Below, piece after piece: positions 33,452 to 39,583 of a DNA stretch of 39,583 nt. Source of the DNA: Nitrososphaeraceae archaeon. Its GTDB lineage: Archaea > Thermoproteota > Nitrososphaeria > Nitrososphaerales > Nitrososphaeraceae. The notes beneath the pieces are model-generated. The model saw nothing but the letters and a program-made list of their open reading frames with translations. It ran no database searches and was not told the origin of the DNA. The stretch lies in contig JAFAQB010000329.1 of the NCBI GenBank assembly GCA_019246625.1, positions 1-39,583 on the forward strand, given 5' to 3'. A program made the position numbers and the translations under genes. Every line of letters begins with the position of its first letter. The first letter of the stretch is position 1.

Positions 33452-34222
33452 TTATATAAAATACCCACTATATCTTGCTACACCAATCATTCTACCACTT
33501 TCATTATCTCTTAAAACAATAGAGCTTTTTGGAACGAAGCCATCTGGCTTAACAAGATAAGGTGTATTATAGATTCTGGTTAAGATATATTCATAGCGCC
33601 ATAAAAGGTATTTCTCTTGTTCGTTCATTAAGGTCTTGAGAGGCACATTGGGTTCAGTATAACCGCCAGTAAGCTGCACGTTATCGTACCATTCTTGATA
33701 GTCGGCCCATAACGAATGCGAAGGTTTAGGCCTGTTTTTGACATAAAGTAGCGTAGGCTTGTATGCAATTATCATGCTTAGGACAACCATTGCAATCCCG
33801 AGAAAGAAGTAACCTTCAGTAGCCATTGAGATAATTTGTTGATCAATTAATACTCTTATTCCCTTGAAGTAGCCTTCGGCAGGTAGAGTCAGTGCATAAG
33901 ATGGGATAACAATGCCACCATATACCAAAACAATACCAAGACTACATATAACTATAGGTATTAAGCCCCTCCAGATTACTGAAAGAGATATGAAAGAGAT
34001 TAGTATGATAGTGACAATCTGAATGATCCTTATAGGAATTGAATTTAGTGAGATTTGGATTGTGATAGTAAAAAGGTGAAGAAAAAACAGAAGTATAATA
34101 CTGATAATGCTCAATGTTATTATTGTAGATCTATTTTTTTGAAACCATTGTTGGGTAATCGTGTACCATCTATATCTTTTATGGTAATCATCATTATTTG
34201 TTGAAGGAAGTCTTGGTTCCAA
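33452..34222 (-). CDS. Multi-pass membrane protein of unknown function
   Basis: Not recognised. The 256 residues begin with a basic cytosolic-looking stretch and then show about four hydrophobic segments near 33-55, 63-82, 88-110 and 137-155. A soluble C-terminal domain of about 95 residues follows, rich in Trp/Tyr (LWADYQEWYDN, YLLWRYEYILTRIYN) and ending in GRMIGVARYSGYFI. No enzyme motif, cysteine cluster or signal cleavage site is seen. It is transcribed alone, with zinc-finger/SBDS downstream and an empty region upstream. Confidence 0.7.
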   Translation of the reverse strand: MEPRLPSTNNDDYHKRYRWYTITQQWFQKNRSTIITLSIISIILLFFLHLFTITIQISLNSIPIRIIQIVTIILISFISLSVIWRGLIPIVICSLGIVLVYGGIVIPSYALTLPAEGYFKGIRVLIDQQIISMATEGYFFLGIAMVVLSMIIAYKPTLLYVKNRPKPSHSLWADYQEWYDNVQLTGGYTEPNVPLKTLMNEQEKYLLWRYEYILTRIYNTPYLVKPDGFVPKSSIVLRDNESGRMIGVARYSGYFI

Positions 34223-34940
34223 TATACTAGCATTACACTACTGCAGACATTAATCTTTCTTCAACATAAGTAAGTATAACTAAAACCATGGTAATTTATT
34301 AACATATCTGGTCATTGTTACGAACAACAGCGCGGCAAACATTATGAACACCAGTAGTCACAGTAAACATGAAAACTTGATCAGTCACGTATTTTACAAA
34401 TAATCGACAAAGTTATCTTTTTACTGCCCTGTTTAAGTTCATATGCTTGGATTCGTTAAATACAAATAGCATATAAATAATGACAAATGCTGTTCGAGAT
34501 TCGATAAACCCCAAAGAGAATCAAGGTGCGACATATCACAGGTAGCTTTAAGCAAACTGTTGATCAAACTTCGTATAGGTTAAGAAAGGCGGCGCTTTGA
34601 ACAAAAAAGAGATACAAATTACTCAAAATATTGGTTAATTCCATACAGAATATGCTTAAATATAAATTTAAATTGTAACAATCAACCATACATGATAATT
34701 ACATTTGAGCCATGAGGAAAGGCCAGATAATTATTGCTATTTATTGCTCAACAACATACGGATAGCTCTGTTCATTTAGCAAAGTAAATGCCACCACGTT
34801 AGCACCAAATGAATTGATGGGCAGCGCTCTATCTGAGCCCTACTTTCAAGGATAGGGAGTCTATGAGATATCTCAATTAAATTGAATTACCAAAGATTCT
34901 CTGTACCAATATTAATTGATTCTAAAGCCTCTACGTAATC
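34223..34940. other. Gene-free 700-bp stretch
   Basis: No coding frame has protein character on either strand. One patch on the minus strand (34826-34838) reads GCTCAGATAGAGC, a perfect 4-bp hairpin that looks like a tRNA D arm, but no T arm or acceptor stem follows. The rest is AT-rich and unassigned. Confidence 0.5.
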
Positions 34941-35184
34941 ACTATGTGGATATGTTAACAATTGGTTAACATCGATTTTTCTAATACATTTCTAATACAA
35001 TCACAGCAATTGCCTTACAACCCGACTAAAAAATCCAAAAATTAAATTATACAAAATAATGTATGTATGTATTGGGACTACAAAAGATAAGAATAATAAT
35101 ACAAGATGTAAACCAAAAACCATTCAAACAATAAGGCATGCTCCTCGTGATTGTTTAAAATATGTTCAAGTATGGTTTCGTAGT
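34941..35184 (-). repeat. Long inverted repeat, copy B (about 244 bp)
   Basis: Reverse-complement partner of 25594-25834. The minus-strand frame shared with copy A (ending HALLFEWFLVYILYY, stop TAG) is kept open, with one synonymous change and one Phe-to-Tyr change. Beyond the stop the two copies differ by several substitutions and 1-bp indels. The outer end carries the same paired GTTAAC boxes. The remaining DNA to the next gene (35185-35320) shows no gene. Confidence 0.85.
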
Positions 35185-35320
35185 CATACGGATATAAACA
35201 TAGGAAATATACTTGTCAAAATGGGCTGGCTTTATACAAGTACGGGTGCATTAATTTATAATGTCAAAGCCCTGATATCTAAAATATTTCACTATGATTG
35301 ATGTAAAATATATAGGTTCA

Positions 35321-35345
35321 GTAAATAAAAACAAAAAAGAGGAAA
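35321..35345 (-). terminator. T-rich terminator after amt
   Basis: On the minus strand, just past the amt stop codon, successive T runs (AAATTTCC, CTCTTTTTTG, TTTTTATTTAC) form the oligo-T pattern at which archaeal RNA polymerase stops. Confidence 0.55.
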
Positions 35346-35351
35346 TTTTTT

Positions 35352-36836
35352 CTACTCAGTGACGTATGCTCTTTCTCCATGCTGAGTCAAATCAAGCCCA
35401 ATTTCCTCTTCTTTTGGAGTAACTCTTATTCCCTGCGGCCATACCATATCCATGACCTTGATTATTACTGCTGTGATACCCATTGCCCATGCTAGGGAAG
35501 CAAATGCTCCTATTGCATTATTCACAAATTGCTGTGGGTTTCCAAATGCAAGTCCATTTGCTGAAGGAGTATAGTATTTTTGGGCAAATGTTCCGGTCAA
35601 TAGTGCACCTACCAGACCTCCTACACCATGTACTCCCCATGTATCAAGTGCATCGTCCCATTTGCGTCTACTCTTAAACATCACCGCACCATAGCAAAAG
35701 ACGGAAGCAGCAATACCAATGATAATCGAAGACATTGGAGATACGAATCCTGATGCTGGAGTAATGGCTACTAAACCAGCCACTGCACCAGATGCTGCAC
35801 CTATTGTAGAAGCTCGTCCTGTATGTGCCCATGAGATCAATGCCCAAGTTACTGCTGCCATTGCTGTTGCAACCTGGGTTGCAACAAACGCGCTTGTTGC
35901 ATTTGATCGAGCTGCACCTGCAGAGCCAGCATTGAAACCAAACCACCCTACCCAAAGCAATGCTGCTCCAAGAACTATAAGCGATATATTGTGCGGTTCC
36001 ATTGGTACCTTTCCATATCCAAGCCTGCGTCCAATCATTAAAGCTATAACCAGTCCTGACCAACCTGACGTGATATGGATTACAGTTCCACCTGCAAAGT
36101 CAAGAGATGGAAGTGCACCAGTCCACCCAACATGTGTTCCGCCAGATCCAAGTGACCATGTCCAGTGAGCGCAGAAGTCGTAGACAAATGTTGCCCACAA
36201 CACAATAAAAATAACAAATGCGCTAAATTTCATTCTCTCTGCTAATGCAGCGACAATCAGGGCAGGTGTGATAATGGCGAACATCATTTGAAATGCCATA
36301 TATGTCATATGAGGAATTGTAGGACCACCTAATCCTCCATACACATCAGATGGTACGTCATGAAGCACACCTCTTAGACCAACCCAGTCAAATGTACCTA
36401 TAAACCCATTGCCAGTGGCATCTGGTCCAAATGCAAGACTGTATCCCCATAATACCCATTGTATACCAATTATCCCTGTAGTTATGAAAACCATGTGGAG
36501 TGTGTTTACTGCATTCTTTTGTCTTGAAAGACCGCTGTAAAAAATTGCCAAACCCCCGGGAGTCATCATTAGTACAAGTGCTGCAGATGTCAACATCCAT
36601 GCGTTATCACCTGTATCTATTGGACATGGCGTGAGATAGCCAGTGGTTTTATTGACTAAGAGATTTCCCTTACTATCTTTCTTAAAGCAACTCCATTTAG
36701 CAGCAGGATCGTCTTTTGTATAATTATTAGGGCCAGCGGCAAGTGCATTAGATAAGAAACTAAACGAAAGCAAGACTGTCAAGAGAACAGCCAGGCCCAA
36801 AATAAGAATTCCTCTTGATGGTTGAAACATTATCAA
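35352..36836 (-). CDS. amt: Ammonium transporter (Amt family)
   Basis: A 494-residue channel-type transporter of the cytoplasmic membrane that takes up ammonium, the energy and nitrogen source of ammonia oxidisers. A cleavable signal peptide is likely (LAVLLTVLLSFSFLSNALAA, about 14-34). Eleven membrane helices follow. The key residues are present: the recruiting Asp and first pore His in DFAGGTVIHITSG, and the second pore His in TWGVHGVGGLVGALL. The loop after the signal peptide (about 35-75, with a Cys pair) is a short extracytoplasmic insertion. Its promoter is immediately upstream, and no GlnK gene adjoins it here. Confidence 0.97.
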   Translation of the reverse strand: MIMFQPSRGILILGLAVLLTVLLSFSFLSNALAAGPNNYTKDDPAAKWSCFKKDSKGNLLVNKTTGYLTPCPIDTGDNAWMLTSAALVLMMTPGGLAIFYSGLSRQKNAVNTLHMVFITTGIIGIQWVLWGYSLAFGPDATGNGFIGTFDWVGLRGVLHDVPSDVYGGLGGPTIPHMTYMAFQMMFAIITPALIVAALAERMKFSAFVIFIVLWATFVYDFCAHWTWSLGSGGTHVGWTGALPSLDFAGGTVIHITSGWSGLVIALMIGRRLGYGKVPMEPHNISLIVLGAALLWVGWFGFNAGSAGAARSNATSAFVATQVATAMAAVTWALISWAHTGRASTIGAASGAVAGLVAITPASGFVSPMSSIIIGIAASVFCYGAVMFKSRRKWDDALDTWGVHGVGGLVGALLTGTFAQKYYTPSANGLAFGNPQQFVNNAIGAFASLAWAMGITAVIIKVMDMVWPQGIRVTPKEEEIGLDLTQHGERAYVTE

Positions 36837-36851
36837 ACTTTCTTCGGGAGG

Positions 36852-36866
36852 AAATATAAAAAATAT
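36852..36866 (-). promoter_or_regulatory. TATA box of amt
   Basis: TATTTTTTATATTTC on the minus strand, about 16-30 bp before the ATG. This spacing implies a leaderless or very short-leader mRNA, as is common for highly expressed thaumarchaeal genes. The next ~150 bp are extremely AT-rich. Confidence 0.5.
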
Positions 36867-37095
36867 TATAAGTTACTAGAATTTAATTATGATATATTAT
36901 AAAATTATACATATTAAAATAATATGTATTTATATATACTATACATAATTAATCTTGTACACTCATTAAGATATAAAACATAAAACATATTATGATAATC
37001 TATTACAATAGGTTAATATAAATATGAAATATTTCTTAGAGCACTAAAATGAAAGTTTTACGATTTTCGGTAGATTTTTAAGGTGCAATAGGCAG

Positions 37096-37770
37096 ATGTT
37101 CTACGAATTAACGTTGACTTCTCCTTCCATTGATATTCTTCAAAGAGAAGATGAAAGAATTATTATTCGATTTGGCAATGTCCCTAGGCAATATGTTAAT
37201 GCTATTAGACGGCTGTCGATAAGTGAAATTCCAACTTTAGCTATAGATGATGTTGTTATATTAGAGAATTCGTCTGTCATGCATGATGAAGCAATTGCTC
37301 ACAGACTAGGACTCATCCCTTTAAGAACAGATCTTGATAGATTTGTAATGCCACGTGATTGCGATTGTAAAAGTACCTTAGGATGCTCAAAATGTAGGGT
37401 ATTACTCGTATTAGATTCTGAGGCAACAGAAAAAACTAAAGTTGTGACTTCTGGAGAGATTTTGTCTGAAGACGAATTTGTAAAGCCGGTTAATAAAGAC
37501 ATTCCAATTATTGTTCTTGCTCCAAGTCAGAAGCTAAAATTTGAAGCTTATGCAAGGTTTGGTGTTGGAAAGGATCACGCAAAATGGCAACCCACCTCGG
37601 CAGCCATTGTTAAAGACGGAAAGGATGAAAATGAATCCATTCTCGTTATTGAAACAAATGGCGCACTAACAGCTGAAGAAGTAGTAATGGCAGCTATTGA
37701 AAAAATAAATTCAAAAACAAAGAATTTTAATCATACTGTTCAATCGCTTAAAATACCAACGAATGTGTAG
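37096..37770 (+). CDS. rpoD: RNA polymerase subunit D (Rpo3)
   Basis: A 224-residue subunit, the counterpart of bacterial alpha and eukaryotic Rpb3, that dimerises with subunit L to begin polymerase assembly. The alpha-like signature is NVPRQYVNAIRRLSISEIPTL's counterpart at 28-48. C89, C91, C97 and C100 (CDC..CSKC) form a Zn loop as in Rpb3. The ferredoxin-like 4Fe-4S domain found in many archaeal Rpo3 proteins is absent: the region from 150 to the end runs straight into the dimerisation helices. It begins a rightward operon with ribosomal genes L18e, L13 and S9, the classic archaeal order. Confidence 0.96.
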   Translation: MFYELTLTSPSIDILQREDERIIIRFGNVPRQYVNAIRRLSISEIPTLAIDDVVILENSSVMHDEAIAHRLGLIPLRTDLDRFVMPRDCDCKSTLGCSKCRVLLVLDSEATEKTKVVTSGEILSEDEFVKPVNKDIPIIVLAPSQKLKFEAYARFGVGKDHAKWQPTSAAIVKDGKDENESILVIETNGALTAEEVVMAAIEKINSKTKNFNHTVQSLKIPTNV

Positions 37771-37815
37771 GTACGTTTATTTGGGGATTTGGAATAACAG
37801 ACAAAATAGATCGAT

Positions 37816-38166
37816 TTGTTTACTAATGTTTTATTGGATAACGCAATTTGGACAGTCCGCAGAGCTTTTAAAAGGAGTAAGGCTCCAATATGGCGTTCTT
37901 TGGAAGATGAGCTTTTAGCTCCTAGATCTAATAGAAGAGAGGTTAATGTAAGTAAATTGGAAAACGTTACTAAAAATGACGAAGTAATTATTGTTCCAGG
38001 TAAGCTGTTAGGTGCCGGAGCTATTGGACACAGATTGACAGTTTGTGCTTTTTCAATTTCTGAAGTAGCTACAAAGAAAATAATGGGCTCGGGTGGAAGG
38101 ATTATTACACTTGATGACTTAATAGAGAGCCATCCTGATGGTAAGGGTGTGCATATAATTGGTTAA
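37816..38166 (+). CDS. rpl18e: Ribosomal protein L18e (eL18)
   Basis: A 116-residue protein of the large subunit, related to bacterial L15. Typical segments are RRAFKRSKAPIWRSLEDELL near 15-34, SNRREVNVSKLENVTKNDE near 39-57, VPGKLLGAGAIGHRLTVCAF near 62-81, and GSGGRIITLDDL near 92-103. The start used is TTG at 37816, 45 bp after rpoD; the first in-frame ATG lies near the C-terminal end, so TTG is required. The 3' end overlaps the L13 start by 8 bp, consistent with coupled translation. Confidence 0.95.
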   Translation: MFTNVLLDNAIWTVRRAFKRSKAPIWRSLEDELLAPRSNRREVNVSKLENVTKNDEVIIVPGKLLGAGAIGHRLTVCAFSISEVATKKIMGSGGRIITLDDLIESHPDGKGVHIIG

Positions 38167-38617
38167 ACAGGAATTGAAATCACAAAAACAACCAGTATTA
38201 GTTGACGCAACAAATTGTATTGTTGGTCGGATGTGTTCGCAAATTTCAAAACTATTACTCCAGGGAAACAGGGTTACTATTGTAAATTCCGAGAAATCTA
38301 TGCTATCTGGAAACAGATACAAGACAATAGCACTTTACAAAGAGCATCTTGAAATCAACTCAGTCACAAACCCTATTCACGGTCCATTTCATCCTAGAAG
38401 ACCAGATACAATACTAACTAAGATAGTCAGAGGAATGTTACCAAAAAGGAAGACAAGCGGTATAGAAGCTTTTAAACGATTAAGAGTATATATAGGCACT
38501 CCGGATGATCTAAAGAATACTAAGGCAGAATCTTTTGATTATTCTAAGATTACAAAGCCTGCATCATACTACATTACACTCGGTGATATAGCAAAACAAA
38601 TTGGATGGAAAGGGTAA
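38159..38617 (+). CDS. rpl13: Ribosomal protein L13 (uL13)
   Basis: A 152-residue protein that binds 23S rRNA early in large-subunit assembly. Family motifs are VLVDATNCIVGRMCSQISKL near 13-32, NSEKSMLSGNRYK near 43-55, GPFHPRRPDTILTKIVRGML near 75-94 and KRKTSGIEAFKRLRVYIGTP near 97-116. The start is TTG at 38159 inside the end of L18e. It is third in the rpoD operon. Confidence 0.95.
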   Translation: MVKQELKSQKQPVLVDATNCIVGRMCSQISKLLLQGNRVTIVNSEKSMLSGNRYKTIALYKEHLEINSVTNPIHGPFHPRRPDTILTKIVRGMLPKRKTSGIEAFKRLRVYIGTPDDLKNTKAESFDYSKITKPASYYITLGDIAKQIGWKG

Positions 38618-38624
38618 AAAATGT

Positions 38625-39068
38625 ATGAATAAAGTCGATCTTTATCCAGGTCAAAGAAAAAGATGCCGAGCTGTAGCAACAATTTCCAAAGGGAACGGCA
38701 AGGTAAGGATAAATAATATCCCAGTAGAAGTATTAAAACCAGAAGCAGTCAAGGAATTGATATTGATACCACTTACCGTAGTAGGAGAATTAAGAAACAG
38801 GGTAGATATCAATGTCCAAGTAGAGGGCGGGGGAGTTATGGGACAGGCATTTGCTAGCGCAGTTGCAATTTCTAGGGCTCTAACAGGTGAAGGAAAAGGA
38901 GGGAGAGATCCAAGGGATCATCCATTATCAAAGACTATGCGTGAAGAAGTTCGAGAAAAAATCTCTGACTTTGACAGACACCTTCTAGCAGGTGATCCTA
39001 GACAGATCGAATCGAAGAAATTTGGTGGACCTGGAGCCAGGCGCAGAAAACAGAAATCATATCGCTAG
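38625..39068 (+). CDS. rps9: Ribosomal protein S9 (uS9)
   Basis: A small-subunit protein whose C-terminal tail reaches the P-site tRNA. From ATG 38625 it has 147 residues: GQRKRCRAVATISKGNGKVR at the N terminus, VEGGGVMGQAFASAVAISRA in the core, and the basic tail FGGPGARRRKQKSYR ending in the conserved KR/YR. An in-frame TTG at 38601 would add 8 residues (DGKGKKC) overlapping L13; the ATG looks more natural. It closes the rpoD-L18e-L13-S9 operon. The rpoN gene that often follows S9 in other archaea is not present here. Confidence 0.94.
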   Translation: MNKVDLYPGQRKRCRAVATISKGNGKVRINNIPVEVLKPEAVKELILIPLTVVGELRNRVDINVQVEGGGVMGQAFASAVAISRALTGEGKGGRDPRDHPLSKTMREEVREKISDFDRHLLAGDPRQIESKKFGGPGARRRKQKSYR

Positions 39069-39174
39069 TATCAATTTTTCTACTTTTATACAGTAAATAC
39101 GAGTTTTACAAGAACAGTTTAGATGTCCATATTCCATTTAATCAGGTAGAGAAACTTTCGATTACATAAGACAG

Positions 39175-39351
39175 TTAATTGTTTTTTATGGTGGTTTGAT
39201 GCTGAGAAGAAAGGTAGTATTCTGCCAATTTTTTTCCATAGCATTTTCCACACAAATCACCAGGAATATTCCATTGAAACATTGCCTTATATCTGAAATT
39301 AATAATGCCATTTTCACAAAGGACACATTTTAAACCCTTGATTCTGCTCAC
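39175..39351 (-). CDS. 58-aa protein with two CxxC zinc knuckles
   Basis: A short frame starting with GTG at 39351 encodes 58 residues with LKCVLCENG (C9, C12) and DLCGKCYGKK (C34, C37), enough to bind one zinc in a rubredoxin-like or treble-clef site. The rest is basic and aromatic (FRYKAMFQWNIPG). I do not know the family. It converges on the rps9 operon and is divergent from the truncated gene at the window end, with 86 bp between starts. Confidence 0.6.
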   Translation of the reverse strand: MSRIKGLKCVLCENGIINFRYKAMFQWNIPGDLCGKCYGKKLAEYYLSSQHQTTIKNN

Positions 39352-39437
39352 TAGTTACCTTGGAAGATTCGTCAAAATAAAAGTTGCGATACTAAAAGAA
39401 ATTAATATGGGATTGACAAGTTAAAATGTAACATAAC

Positions 39438-39583
39438 ATGGCTTCAGTTGGAAAAGTTGCGCTTTTAGTGATCCTTGTTCTAGGGGCAGTTACTGGTATT
39501 ATGTTTTACTACTTAGCTGCAATGTTCACCCCGCAGCCAGGGATAGTGGTTTCATTATATCGAAAAGATCTTCCGTCTGTAAG
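39438..39583 (+). CDS. N-terminal part of a membrane-anchored or secreted protein
   Basis: The frame opens at ATG 39438 and is cut by the end of the window after about 48 codons. The visible part is a hydrophobic helix (VALLVILVLGAVTGIMFYYL, about 7-26) following MASVGK, then FTPQPGIVVSLYRKDLPSV. A signal anchor followed by an extracytoplasmic beta domain is likely. The family cannot be named from this fragment. Confidence 0.7.
   Translation, partial: MASVGKVALLVILVLGAVTGIMFYYLAAMFTPQPGIVVSLYRKDLPSV

Noticed and set aside
25594-35184. Composite transposon formed by the 241-bp inverted repeats
   Set aside because: The segment holds essential exosome and ribosome genes and no transposase; coincidental placement of two copies is more likely.
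35059-35301. 80-codon open frame on the plus strand over inverted-repeat copy B
   Set aside because: Not kept intact in copy A beyond the repeat border, while the opposite-strand frame is conserved between copies.
35719-36168. 149-codon open frame antisense to amt
   Set aside because: The amt frame is unmistakable; this is its shadow.

Overview
The window looks like a chromosomal segment of a low-GC ammonia-oxidising archaeon (Thaumarchaeota/Nitrososphaerota, probably Nitrososphaerales; a Nitrosocosmicus-like genome would fit). Support comes from both subunits of DNA polymerase D, an Orc1/Cdc6 initiator, GGGP synthase for ether lipids, the archaeal exosome superoperon, eukaryote-like ribosomal proteins L37Ae and L18e, RNA polymerase subunit D, an intron-containing tRNA without an encoded CCA, a thaumarchaeal-type integrase remnant and an Amt ammonium transporter. 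The lineage is inferred from recalled families, not from a database search.

Layout. 1-2.9 kb: a mobile-element graveyard with a decayed tyrosine integrase beside the 3' end of a tRNA-Pro(GGG) that carries a non-canonical 18-nt intron, a decayed DDE transposase, and two tiny zinc-finger genes. 3-13.7 kb: core metabolism and replication. Here lie glyA, PolD large subunit with GGGP synthase, two uncharacterised genes (one a membrane-anchored winged-helix protein), a gene-free region of nearly 1 kb with ORB-type repeats that is very probably a replication origin, orc1/cdc6, and the convergent PolD small subunit. 13.8-21.4 kb: a SpoIIM-like membrane protein, small hypotheticals, a dual-specificity phosphatase, cbiD, RIO2 kinase, metK with an LSm protein, and a RadB/RecA-like ATPase. 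21.7-24 kb: a decayed IS5-type element next to a decayed IS110-type element. 24.1-28.6 kb: a dUTPase-like gene, small ORFs, truncated fragments of at least two genes, and a malic enzyme with visibly higher GC. 28.9-33.1 kb: the leftward exosome/translation superoperon (SBDS, Rrp4, Rrp41, Rrp42, L37Ae, Pcc1, prefoldin beta). 33.1-36.8 kb: another C2H2 mini-protein, a membrane protein, an otherwise empty 1.1 kb region and amt. 37.1-39.1 kb: rpoD-L18e-L13-S9. The window ends with a small zinc protein and a truncated membrane-anchored protein.

Three things stand out. The first is the origin: two identical 20-bp ORBs exactly 60 bp apart, a further inverted ORB, a degenerate ORB in the orc1 promoter and eight GTTAACA boxes, flanked by both PolD subunit genes. 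The second is a pair of about 241-bp inverted repeats 9.1 kb apart, which bracket the malic enzyme and the exosome superoperon and also end in paired GTTAAC boxes. The third is a ribosomal protein L37Ae gene with no ATG, GTG or TTG at its expected start, overlapping the Rrp42 stop.
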